Positions 37,001-49,712 of a stretch of 64,000 nucleotides of DNA are shown here, piece after piece. The position numbers and the translations under genes are program-made. Source of the DNA: Macrocybe gigantea (lineage: Eukaryota; Basidiomycota; Agaricomycetes; Agaricales; Callistosporiaceae); the NCBI GenBank assembly GCA_011319805.1, contig SJRY01000229.1:744001-808000 (forward strand). Reading direction: 5' to 3'. Below the pieces are notes generated by a model. It saw only the letters and a program-made list of their open reading frames with translations, ran no database searches and was not told the DNA's origin. Numbering within the stretch: position 1 is the first letter of the stretch; the number at the start of each line of letters is the position of its first letter.

Positions 37001-40000
37001 ATAAACTATCCTGGCGAAGAATACGCTCGTTGAAGTGTTGGCCGACCCACCATAACAACAAACATTGATCTTCTGCAGATGTCTCTCTGACTACAGGCAG
37101 CAACGGCCCCCGGTGTAAACGTTCGTGATATTGCCTCTATTGGCAGATTGCGGACATGAGACCCCCTCTTACAAAGAAGAAAAAGACGAAGTCATCTCCG
37201 TTGTCAGGCTTTTCGTCGAGAAGCGTGCTCATTCCTTTCATCCATGTTCCACCGCACCTCTGTTCGTTCCGCTTAGGTATGTCTGGCAAAGGCCTGGAGA
37301 TAATCCGGCAGACTCTATTCTTGGATGATCATGCCACATTGACCTAATGACCTAATTCAGCAAGCTGGGCGAGCTATTTTGAATGTATCCGGCCACCATC
37401 TTCATTACCAGTAACGTTCGCTCGCAGCCGAGAATGCATCTACATGGGAAATAAGGAGAGATTAGTAAGTCGAGAATACACCATCCTGCTTTTCTGGTGC
37501 CCAAGTTTTCTCACTGAGCGGCCACCGTGAATGGAGGTTAAAAGTGGCATGCGTTCCAGCCTTCGCATGGAGCAGCACTAGCATGTACATTGCATGCGCC
37601 CTATTGAGACGAAATTAGTTGATTCGAACATATGCCAGTGACCGACAGGCCGCTTCTCTCGGGCAGTTTGTTGGAACTAGGATGCCTTATTAGGACTTAT
37701 TTTCTTGCCGTTTATATTGTTGCGGCACCTCTAAAGGCATGTGCCCAGGGAACAGGCTCTGCGATGATGATTGAGTGGTAAAAAAAAAATTCGCCAAAAG
37801 AGGCCTGGAAGACGCACTACCCGGAACGACATAGTGGTTTCCCACTTGGCTGAGGAAACTCGGCGTCCATTGCGTGCTCCCGACCTCAGAGTCAGCGATA
37901 AGGACCAATGCTTGAATCCGCCATTGTGCCATCGACATGGCGAACTCTCATAGGCTCTTTCACCTAGGCACTAGCTCGTGGAAGCGAAGTGGAAGGAAAG
38001 ATAGGCTCGAGACGATCTTCGACGGAAAAGAGTAACGTCGCTTATACTTATGACCATTGAGTCGGGGTCAACAGAATTTCGCCGTGTGTTTAAGCCTGTT
38101 AGAGAGCAAACGTGGAAACAGTTAGCCATGGATGACACAGCCATCTGAATACTGGACGAATAGACACAGATGCGATCAACGGAGAAAAGATCCATTGCAA
38201 CGGCGGCCGAAGACGGTGTCCCGGTACTCATAATATAGCGCTGACCCACAACGGTGTGACTCTACGAGAGAAATTGAGGTCTTTGAGTATGTTTATCGTT
38301 GTGTTTGAATGCAGATGGTACGTAATAACAGGCGAGACCCGAAAGCGAGCGTAAAACATCGCGGATTGGCGCATAGGTATTATTTCCTCGGCCGGATGAA
38401 ACGTCAACAAATCAACATATGCACTGCGGCAGCTGCAATGTTCGTGGTGGTGTCTATTTTCAAACACTCTCGAATTAGACCGTGAAACTTCAACTACATT
38501 GATAAAGCCTACTCACGGCTAGTACATATGCCACTTCGACTGAGGATGTACTGTAGTAGATAAGGAAGGTAGAATAACACCGGCATGTTGGAGGTTGTCC
38601 ATGAAGTCCGGGAGACCGCGGAGGTGGCCGGGCCCAAGGCCCACATCGCAGAGACGAGACGGCAAAAATATGAGAGAGCCTCGCGCGGACCTGGGAAAAA
38701 AGAAGACTTTGTATTCAAGATGAAATCGTAAGCCAAGTTGGACATCTCGTTGTTCACATCTCCAAGATTTGCGAGTAGTCAGACGGCAGAGGTTTCCCGA
38801 AAGAGTATGGACACTCGCCTTCTACGGCAAGTGACAGAAAAGGCTCCGAGCGCGTGAATGATGTCAGATTTGTACCCATCATAGGCTGCTGACAACGTGA
38901 ATCAGTAGTTGTATGACTCAAATAGTACCTGAAGAGCTTGGCGTTTCGTCACGGCTTAATGAAGAGACAACAGTATTCATCTTCTTGATACGTCAGCGAA
39001 ATGGTGACATAGCTCTCAGCCATGGCGACAAGACGCGAGTGGAAGCTGATACTGAGCAACTGGGAAACATCGTGAGGAATTGGTTGGTGGATCGATGAAT
39101 GTGGAAAATCTGTCAACAAAGAGAAAATACTACTCACTGGTGACTTTCAGACGATAATTTGTTTCAAAATCAGACCAATCACGGATCGGAAGTAATATCA
39201 GAGGTATGAGAGGAAGCCACACTATGCATGACCTCTTCTGGCGATGCCAAGATACTGCGGGACTACGGACCGTCGTGGCAATTCTTGACAAAACAACTCA
39301 TCTTAGCAATTGGGTGTTAAGATTGGACCGCGCCCAACGTCAGTTGGAAGCTCGTTATGAGCGGCTCTCGCGAAGCTGAACTAATAATCCGTCGAGAACG
39401 CGGATAACGCGCAGACTCATTCAGCGGATGAAGTGACAGATTCAAAGATGACTAGAAAACCGATTTGATGGAAGGAAAGGCTTTCAGGGGAAGACACGAC
39501 CCTGAATGAAGTTGTGGCCAGTCGGCAGTTGCCTTGAGTTCTTGATTTTGAGGTAGACCGGTGAGAAAAATCTTCATGCAAAAGATATATGGATAATGCT
39601 GATGTTCGTTAATGGTCGTAGGGTGCATTATCGGCCCAAAATCATGAAGGACATAATCTTGGCAGCATCGAAGATGTTTCGGCAAATTATCTGAAAAGCA
39701 CGCGAGCCCTTTGCACCCGCGACAACCCCATTGCGAGAGATCAACAGCTTGGCTAGTGTCTGTTCTCTGTGAGAAATCGTCAAGATCACCTGGGTTGTCT
39801 GATTAGCTCTGATATCGCGATAAAAGGTAGGCGAAGAACTCAAAATGAAACATCTGAGGTTCACCTTGAGAAAATCATTATTGTCAGATGGCATCAGAAG
39901 GTCATCAGGGAGAGAGCACTTGCATTACGTTCTCACCCATGGTGTTGTTGGGTGAGAGCGACACGTCTTCAGTACGCATGGCGGCAGCAAATAGTCGGGA

Positions 40001-41221
40001 TAGGATCGAAGTTCGTCTGTAGCACCATAGATGCTCTGGCAGACTCCATTTAATGTCTTGCCTACAGAAAATCACCTGTACGTCGGGCTGTACGATTTTC
40101 AGTCGGAGAAAAATCGCTCGGTTCCGTAGCAGCCCCTCTCTGTCCCAAGCGTTGAGTGATGATAAAGTAGTTATAATTAATACTTGTCTTTTAACGCATT
40201 TCCGAACGACTCACCGGTGTCTACATGCAGAATATCCATTTCGCATCGTATATAGCCGGAAAAAAAGTTGTAAGGCTTGATGATGACGAGGATGGTTCGT
40301 ATGTCATCGAAGAGAAAATGAGTCTGTTGAATCTAAATGTTCAACACGGCCCACATGGCATTCAAAAGCGGCCTCGTAGTAGTTAAGCGAGATCTTGCTT
40401 CGGTATATTGACGGCAAAGTCCAACTTACTCGTGATTGACCAACGGCAAACGACATTTTGAGTGGGCCACAGCTATGGCAGGGCCGCCAGGAAAATCGTC
40501 AAGTCACAGATAATCCTTTCAGTGCTGGGAAGGTCTGAAGACCATCGTCACCATCGGAACCGAAACATGGAAGTTTATCGCCCAGTTGTATATTGTATTG
40601 GCGGATAAATAGGAAGACTGTCGCGGTCCTTAAGGTCAGCCTTGGCAAAAGGTTCGAAGGTCATCTTGGGATTGTCTTTGCACGAGTAAATGCGCATAAT
40701 AAATCAGGCAGGATCAGAAAGCAATGCTCTGCCTGGTCCGATCCAAATAGAGAATTGTGCTATGTGACATCGTAGAACGATGGTACTGACATAGACTATG
40801 CATGTTGTATTCAAATAATAAAAATCCTGTGATGCAAAGATTCGAGATAACTCGTTGAAAAATCAGATTCTATGATGTCCACTCACTCGACTGACGGGGA
40901 CCAATCAGTGCTCTTGGTTCGAAAAGCGCCCTGGAATTGATCAACTAATTTATAGCGCCAACACGACGACAGGGTCAGTGGTAAAACCGGTGTTGATCTC
41001 GACTGCTCGTAGTCCTTTTCTGTTTCACGACGTTCGTTTGTAGCCAACGACGTCTTCGCCGTTGAGAATTGGAGCCTTCCTGAGCCAACCTTGGTGGCAG
41101 CTCTTCCGAGTCTGCGTGCCATGTTGTTTGGCTGATTGTTTGTCCCTGCTACTGGGGATTGGCTGTGGCACAGTCACCACCTTGCCCTCGACCTCCCCCG
41201 TCTACGGCGTCTGCGCACAAG
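34087..41221. other. 7.1-kb region without a supportable gene
   Basis: This is the longest gene-free stretch. It begins with the promoter of the Zn2Cys6 gene and ends with that of the F-box/WD40 gene. Many ORFs of 60-150 codons overlap in several frames (for example 35279-35725 plus, 39452-39894 minus), none with a motif I recognise. On the minus strand around 38.9-40.8 kb several open segments end in plausible splice donors and may be pieces of a fragmented gene. No transposase, reverse transcriptase or terminal repeat was recognised by eye. Confidence 0.4.
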
Positions 41222-44155
41222 ATGAGTGGCAATCAGCGACCTACGCTGATTCTTCAACCCTCTGTGAACACCACGACGTAAGTCCGGTAGTTATATCGCC
41301 TGAAGTTCCATTCTGACACAACACGATCACTTTCCAAAGTGTGGTGACTACGACCACTACCACGACGACATATGCGCCTATCCATTTACCCCCACTACCG
41401 CCACCTCTGTCACCCAAGGAACCGAAGGATTACCCGTTGTTACATGCCACCCTACCGCCGTCTCTTCGCAACTTCCCTTTGGTATTTCCGGGCGGAGCGC
41501 GTGCCATGTTTCGTGATGGGGAGGAAGGTGATCATGAGATGCAAGAAGAGCAAGAAGTTGTAGGGGGGAAAGGCTGGCGTATGTTGAAGCGCGATGATGA
41601 ATTCCAGGACGCAGCGGTCGTCGGCCTTGCTGAAGCTGTCGAACGATACGGGAAGAAGCGATCGCACGATGGCGAAGACATGATGGAAGGCGTGGAAGCC
41701 ACCTCCGGCGTCAATAGCCAAGTACCTCCGAGGAAAAAGGCCAAGGGACCCGTACCGTCTCATGTTACCCCAGTGAATGCTGCAGCACCTCCCTCCCCCT
41801 TACCATCTCCGCGTGGATCTCCAACGCCAGAGAACATCTGGCCATCCGCTCCCCCGAGCGGCGCCTCTTCCCCAGTTCCTCAAGCACCGTTCCAGCCGGA
41901 TTTGTCCTTGACGACATTGTTAACTCTGCCATCTCTTCTTTCGCATTTTACAAACCTCCCTGCGCCCCTCCAGTCACATTTCCTCCTCACTTTGCTTCGG
42001 CACTCTCCATTACCAGTCCTCCGTACCCTCCATTCAGTTCTAACTCCGACATTGGCCAGGGATTTCCTTACTCTCCTCCCACCAGAGTTGGTTTCACACA
42101 TTCTCAGCTACCTCCCATTCTCCACTCTCGCGCGTGCCTGCCGCGTTTCAAAAGCGTGGCGGGCCACAATCGATTCTGATCCAGTTCTGTGGCGTGATCT
42201 TCTCAAAAGCACAAAGACATGGTTTGGTGGTGGTTCTGAAGACGCATTTGCCGACGCGATACTGGCGAGGCGACGCCAGTGCGAACGGACCAGGCTGCAA
42301 CCACCTCAAGATGCCTCGGCGATTTCTATTCCCAATCCTTTGCCCCTCCCTCACCCATACAAAGTCCTCTTCAAATCTAGGCATCTTACTCGAACGCGTT
42401 GGATCAACAACCCGGATCCTAAGCATATATCTTTCCCAGCACATGGCTCTTCCGTAGTGACCTGTCTTATCTTCTCACATGGAAGAATCATTTCTGCTTC
42501 AGACGATCATTCTATTCATGTCTACTCACCGACGACGGGAGAGCTGATTCGCTCATTGCAGGGTCACGAAGGCGGAGTCTGGGCTCTGGCTGCGTGCAGA
42601 AACATGCTAGTCAGTGGCTCCACAGATCGCACGGTACGCATATGGGATCTTGAAACTGGGCGATGCACCCATGTTTTCGGAGGACACACAAGCACCGTGA
42701 GATGCCTTGCCATTGTGAAGCCAGAACTTGTGGAAGTCGAGCAGGACGATGGTGTTATCGTGAAGGAGAAATGGCCCAAAAGGCCTTTGATCGTAACCGG
42801 CAGCAGGGATCATTCACTGAGGGTGTGGACCCTACCTCGACCTGATGAACCCGAGTACAGGTGTTTCAATGACGACGCTGAACTAGATCCTTCTGAAGTT
42901 TGTGTATGTCCTTACCAGTGACACATGTAATCAGCTGACCCATTTTTGTTACCCAGGACGCAGAGGAAAATCCCTATCATCGCCTCCATCTCGAGGGTCA
43001 CGAGCATGCTGTCAGAGCACTTGCTGCCAGAGGTCGAACTCTAGTGTCCGGCAGTTATGACTGCACGGTTCGCATATGGGATACCATCACAGGTGAATGC
43101 CGTTGGGTCCTGACGGGACATGCTCAAAAAGGTATGCTATATTCATTGCCAGCTCATTTTTGGCGATGTTGACGCCAGCTTTTCTTTTAGTGTACAGCGT
43201 TGTACTCGATGCCAGCCGTAATCAGGCCTGTTCTGGTTCGATGGATGGCACTGTCCGTGTTTGGAATCTAAGCAATGGTCAATGTCAATTTACTCTGACC
43301 GGACACACGTCGCTAGTGGGCCTTTTAGGCCTCTCGCCATCACATCTGGTTTCTGCCGCCGCTGATTCCACTCTTCGGATCTGGGATCCAGAAACAGGGA
43401 CGCTCCACAACACGCTCGCTGCGCATACGGGAGCAATAACATGCTTCCAGCACGACGAGTTCAAGGTGCTGAGCGGCTCGGACGGTAATCTGAAGATGTG
43501 GGACGTGCGAGACGGAGGTGTTGTCAGAGACCTCCTCACCGGAATCACCGGTGTATGGCAAGTCGTTTTTGAGGGTCGGTGGTGTGTGGCCGCCAGCAAC
43601 AGAAACGATGCTACGGTGCTGGACGTGTGGGACTTTGGTAAAGAGGAAGATGAAGACTGGATTGGAGAGCCGCCCGGCGGCATATATGATGACGATGGCT
43701 TTTTCAGCGAAGGTGACGACGAAGAGGATGACCTAGGCACTATGAGAATCAGAATGATGACCGCCGCCGCCGAAGATGAACAAGACGCTGTCGACCTTGA
43801 CGCTATGGACCAAGATCTTCTTCTCCCCTCGGACGGTGAAACCGGAGATATTGAGATTGACAATGATGACCACGATCGATCTCAATATCGCCACAGGGAA
43901 GTGAGTGGGCTTGTCGAGCCACAAGCCGAGGCTTCGACGAGCCGCCATCGGGAGAATGGCTCATATGTCTTCGCATCTACGGGTTCCAGAGGCGAATCCT
44001 TCAACGTAGGCAGGCCACCTCGTGGCCAGAGTTCCTCCAATCCGAGGAGACCTCCGAGCGGCTTTCCCTCCGCTATCCCACTCTCGCAGCGAGGTTTACC
44101 ACTCAATGACGAAACACCTACCAAGCCTCGTCCTCGAGGTGCGCGACGGCGTTGA
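41222..44155 (+). CDS. F-box/WD40-repeat protein, Cdc4/Fbw7 type
   Basis: Predicted SCF substrate receptor of 919 residues. Four exons: 41222-41277 (MSGNQRPTLILQPSVNTT), 41340-42903, 42957-43131, 43191-44155; all introns are GT-AG and phases agree without a frameshift. The N-terminus is Thr-rich (a run of Thr after VVT) and acidic/basic disordered (PPRKKAKGP). The F-box is LLPPELVSHILSYLPFSTLA followed by RVSKAWRATIDSDPVLWRDL. Seven or eight WD40 blades follow, with signatures such as SLQGHEGGVWALAACRNMLV, STDRTVRIWDLETGRCTHVF, GHEHAVRALAARGRTLVSGS, YDCTVRIWDTITGECRWVL, SMDGTVRVWNLSNGQCQFTL and AADSTLRIWDPETGTLHNTL. The tail is acidic then Arg/Pro-rich. Cdc4/Fbw7 proteins bind phosphodegrons of cell-cycle regulators; the substrate here is inferred only from the family. 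Confidence 0.9.
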
Positions 44156-45095
44156 ACCCTCTCCTTTTCTTTTGGTACAGCTTTATTTTCCTTAACTTTT
44201 ACCGGGACACCTGCCGCTTACGATTTGATACCTGCTGAAACTCAAAGCTTGATCCCTCAGTCTTGATCATAATCATCGCCCGCCATTTCTCTTATTCACT
44301 CTCCTGTTCCCTTCTCAGCCTTCCTTATTCATGCCTCGTGGATCTCTCATTATTATGTTGTGTTACAGTATTGGCGTGTTGTTGTCAGCACATCATATAA
44401 ATACAGTGTTGTATTCTAATAGGCGGAATTCCTCTGCCGTTCGCTTTATGCTATGCACGATGCGCATCAGCATGTTTCTTTGCCACTGCCATGTGTTCTG
44501 TCACAAATCGATGAATGGCTCGCACAGATAAAATGTCGCATTATGGTCGGCATGTTTTCTACTGGATGAGGGGATAATCTGAAGTACAGAAGACGCAGCG
44601 ACCGAGCAGACTGTGGGACGCGATCTTTCTGGTTCTGCGGATAAATTCCAAACAATGCTGTTGCGCGCAACTCTGGAGGCTCATCTGATGTCGTTCGGAT
44701 GGTGATATGTCGTTGTTCTTTCTTTGCGGACAGACGAAGCGATGCAAGGACAATCGGGGGCTGTACTTCTCGGAACCGACGCAAACGAGGAAGTTTCGGG
44801 ACCAATAGAGAACTAAAAAGCGAGGAATTTTCTCTGACGGCGTGGAAGCCGCGACATCCAAGTCATTGGGTTGGAATGACCATTTTTCCCTTGGGGTTCC
44901 ATTCGTGACAAAGAGGATACAAGACGGAAATTTCCAGGGGCGGCTTAACAACGACGACAGTACTCAAAATACCGTCCGCGAGCTGCGTTTCGTGGCAGAA
45001 CACGGTTCTTTGCGAATGGAACTGGGGTCAAGTGACGAGAAGGGGAGCCGCGGCGGAATAAGAGCAGGCAAAACGTGCGATTGGATTCTGGGCCG
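44156..45095. other. Convergent intergenic region
   Basis: 940 bp between the stops of the F-box/WD40 gene and the cyclophilin gene, holding both 3' ends. A minus-strand ORF (44559-44951) has no recognisable features and was not accepted. Confidence 0.4.
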
Positions 45096-45910
45096 TCAGG
45101 CCAGCCGCGCTTTGTGTATCTTGACATCCTCCTTGGGCCTATGTTGCATCCAACCAGGAATGTTAAGAATCGAGTTGAATTCGAAAATATAGAAAGGCTC
45201 CGACCTGTCCTGTGCATCCACGGCGACAGCGCCAAGACGCTGAACGACCCTCATTCCGCTGCTGACACGACCGAAAATCGTGTGTTTGTTGTCCAAGTAC
45301 GGCGTGGGGCTCAACGTGATGAAGAATTGAGATCCTGTGGGAGAAAGAAAGCTACAATTAGCGTATATTCGGATAAAGCCCGGGGACGCGCTGTTGATGA
45401 GGAGAAAAGAAACGCCTTGCCGTTTGTATTGGGCCCCGAATTTGCCATGGCCAGAATGCCTGCGCCTGTGAACCTCAATCCGGATGGATCTCGTCTTCGC
45501 TGGGAGGAAAAGAAAGCAAAACATCAGATTCGTTCCAAAGTGATCGGCCTGGCAGAATGACTCGCAATTTTTGGCCATATATGCTCGTCCCTCCTCTTCC
45601 TGTTCCGGTCGGATCGCCGTCTGGATCATGAAATCCTGAAAGCCATCGATCATAATCAGCCAGTTGTGCGACCGTTCAGATAGACAGAACGCTGTACGGC
45701 AATGATACGATGGAAAGTGACCCCGTTGTAATATCCTCGTTTTGCAAGCTCTGCGAAATTCTTGCAAGTCTAGATCTCACAGAGAGCGATATCAGTTTCC
45801 GGCACGCTGAGCAGCGAAAGCAGAAAGCATACTCGAGGAGCATGATTCCAATAAAGTTCCAACTGAACATCACCTAAACTCGTCTCCAATATTACAGATG
45901 AGGAATCCAT
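45096..45910 (-). CDS. Cyclophilin-type peptidyl-prolyl isomerase, PPIL1-like (two apparent frameshifts)
   Basis: Single-domain cyclophilin catalysing proline cis-trans isomerisation; the short form resembles PPIL1/Cyp1, which in other eukaryotes associates with spliceosomes. The start at 45910 gives [20 protein letters not shown] and WNHAPR. After an intron comes [20 protein letters not shown] and RIIA, then DFMIQ and [18 protein letters not shown] (active-site Arg of FHRIIA, and the GTGRGG loop). Then [47 protein letters not shown] and [14 protein letters not shown], ending [13 protein letters not shown] (here [13 protein letters not shown]). Two one-base losses are inferred at 45617-45618 (IQ/TGDP) and 45477-45479 (HP/DLRF). 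Two introns need GC donors: 45565-45500 and 45420-45335. The last intron is ordinary GT-AG. Confidence 0.87.
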
Positions 45911-46220
45911 TGTGGTGAGATACACGTCCTGGACATCGCGTCAATATCGTCTCTCCTAATTACGTAATAGCTAGCCGTTGGACGCCACCCAAAACAGACA
46001 TATCACACACTGTAACGATATATAGAAGCCAGTTGACTGACAGAGGGAGGATTCGGAGTAAAAGGATGCCACCGCAAAAATGAATTTCCTTGTTCTACCA
46101 CTTGATTATACAAGTCACTTTGTTTAGACATGAACGCATCCGTTGCGATGTCGGAGGTCCGAGGAGAGCAGTGTTCCCCGCAACAAGGGTCCGAGAGGCA
46201 CGGTGGACAGCGAACAAATC
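45911..46220. other. Intergenic, cyclophilin promoter
   Basis: 310 bp between the cyclophilin start and the deacylase stop on the same strand; it must contain the cyclophilin promoter. No gene is seen. Confidence 0.4.
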
Positions 46221-47215
46221 CTAGGGAGTGTCTTTCTTCGGAGTCGCGGCGCCGCTCTGACTCACGTATTCAAATTTTCTTGAATCTATTGTGAATGTGA
46301 CGGGTCCCTAGAAAAAAGAGCAATGAACCTAGAGAATCGAAGCGGAAACCAACAGTTGCAACGAGAGACGCACCTCATTGGTCAAGGTGACATTCATCAT
46401 GGCTCCGAACTTCCCGTCTGGAACGCACAGAGAATAAAAAGGCCTCAGTTGACCTATAGAAATATTCTAAAAAAAAGAGGACAACCTTTGATCTTTTCCG
46501 GTTTATAGGATTGACGAAGCCTGTCCAGAAATACGCTGTACATTTCCCGCGATGGTTCCGTAGCCTGTCAAACCTTGTCAATTGCATTGGTCAGGGAGCA
46601 AAGGTGAATTAGACAACCATAGCTCGATGGAAATCAGGCTTGTTGCCTTTTGTGGTATTCGCAAGGAGTGTGAACTGCGAGACGCAAAGGATCTCCCCAT
46701 CAATGTCTTTAACGCTCGCTTTCCACATCTTCTCGGAATCCGTGGAATCGGAAAAGACTCGGAGATTCAGACTGAATAGAGGGAAGTGAGGGGACTGTCA
46801 GAACAGAGATCGTGTCTGGCTGCAGCCGCTGGCGAGGAACGTCGCGAAAGCTTTCGTCGACACACGCATGCGTGGTAGAATGGCAGCAATGTGGATGAAT
46901 GACAAAGAACTGAATTGAGAACACACATCTTGTTGGACAATGTCAGAACATCGGACATTGTATCATCTATTCTGCGAAAACATAGCAGCAATTGAAACCG
47001 AGATGAAAAGGGAATGAAAGGGAAGCCGACCTGATCCAATGCCAACAAGGACCATCAGGCCCCGAGATATCTGGGAAATTATCTCATTGTCCACTGCAGC
47101 GCGAAAGTGCAGTGAGAAAAGAAAGAGCAACGGGTCGTTTGACCATCGATCTTTTCACAGAGGTGAACTCACCTGATACGGACGCGGAAGTGACACGTTG
47201 TATTACGGCACGCAT
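46221..47215 (-). CDS. DTD1: D-aminoacyl-tRNA deacylase (DTD)
   Basis: Proofreading hydrolase that removes D-amino acids (and glycine from tRNA-Ala in other systems) from mischarged tRNAs. The start at 47215 gives MRAVIQRVTSASVSVDNEII, then SRGLMVLVGIG; after an intron IDDTMSDVLTLSNKILNLRV and F; WKASVKDIDGEILCVSQFTL with the catalytic SQFTL motif; ANTTKGNKPDFHRAM; EPSREMYSVFLDRLRQSYKP; GKFGAMMNVTLTNEGPVTFT (the NxGPVT motif) and IDSRKFEYV, ending KKDTP at 46221. Seven small exons are separated by six GT-AG introns. At the junction near 47031-47038 (VGIGS/RIDD) the frame closes only if one base is missing; this is ambiguous because the splice position could differ. The gene shares a 447-bp divergent promoter with SAR1. 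Confidence 0.9.
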
Positions 47216-47662
47216 TAGGTGACAAGTTCGTCCTATTCAAGTTTTCTGTGGTTGTTCTCGGATGAAAATGTTGGACGTTGGCACAGAATGGAAGGAAAAA
47301 CGAATCGGTACATTCCAGTTGAGAGAGCCTGATGAATCCCCACGTGCACCGAAGAACACATAGCTGTATCGATAGTATATAGACAACACTTGGCTTGCAA
47401 TTGCCTCGATGCAAACCAACTCCTACTCAAACGAGCATGAGAGGCAGATGATAACACTGCTGCGTGCAACAAGTCGCGCCTTTGCTATGTACGATAAAGA
47501 TGAGCCTCGAACCGTGACGTGTGCGTGACGTGTTTCAACGTGACCGAAACACATCATACTGCTTGACTGTCGACCTCAGGTTTTCGCTCCGTCCGCATTC
47601 ATTCACGCAGCTCGTCTGCTTCTAGTCCTTTCTGCCCAAGTTAGACCTATCACATTCGCAAG
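47216..47662. promoter_or_regulatory. Divergent promoter of DTD1 and SAR1
   Basis: 447 bp between the two start codons. It contains a tandem GTGACGTG/GTGACGTG-like pair at about 47513-47530 (CGTGACGTGTGCGTGACGTG), resembling CRE/ATF-type TGACGT cores. This is a visible motif, not a demonstrated site. Confidence 0.4.
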
Positions 47663-48768
<1,106 letters not shown>

Positions 48769-49712
48769 TTTAGATGCATTCCTTGTACAGTCCGCAGGCC
48801 ATTCTCTGCTTCGGCCCTTTAATGATGGTGGACTGCTGCGTATGTCTCATTTTCCCATATTCTGTGCCTTTTCTTTTCGCTTTTCTTTCATATCCTTCCA
48901 CCGTCGAACCCTTCCGTTGTTCTTATTCTCTTTGTTCATTTTCACCCTTTCCTTGTACTCAAGTACGCTCGAGGCGGATAAGCAACTCTTTCCCGCTGTT
49001 GACGTCTCACCTCTCATCGCAATGGGAAAATGGATGACATCGTCGTTTGATCTCGTCCTGACGGTGAAGTTCCCCAGCATCCGTCGTCTCCACACGATAG
49101 GATGAATTTGCGCAGGGAGAGAATCACAGAAGATGGACCTCAGTGATGGAGGTTTAGCTAAAGTGATCACAATTGTATTCTTGCTAATCGTCTCTGGCGC
49201 ATGGGACGTGACCGCCATGGCAGAACGACAGCATCGTTTTCTGCAAGACATTGTTGTGCCCTTTGCACTGCATACCTCTCATGCAGAAGCCGAACTTGCT
49301 CAAGGACGCGTGTCTTTTGGCTTGCATTCGTTGCTGGTATCGAAGTTATTTATGCGTGACGAGTGTGTACCGTCGACATGCACATACATCTAAGAAAGGT
49401 TCCAATAGCATTTATCCATATTCACACTATCCGGACGCAAAGAATCTATGGAGGACAGCCATCTATATACTGTTACATGACGCGATGGCCATTTCATACT
49501 TTACACGTACCCTGTTGAACGGTGCAGATATGCATAGATAGAAAATGTACGCCAAAGGCAGGATGCCGAGCTTGACAAAAAAAAGAGTCAACGCCACCCT
49601 GATCCCCAAGAAAAACTAGAGGTGACAGACGTGCAGAGATCCGCAGCACGAACAAGGAAAAAAAAATACTCCAGTCTAGACGAAGCCGTCTCGTCCGATC
49701 GCACAGCACGTC
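48769..49712. other. Convergent intergenic region
   Basis: 944 bp between the SAR1 stop and the MFS stop. T-rich 3' flank around 48840-48960. No supported gene. Confidence 0.4.

Noticed and set aside
48847..49251. 134-codon minus-strand ORF rich in Lys/Glu
   Set aside because: It arises from the reverse of a TC-rich 3' flank; low complexity and no conserved segment.
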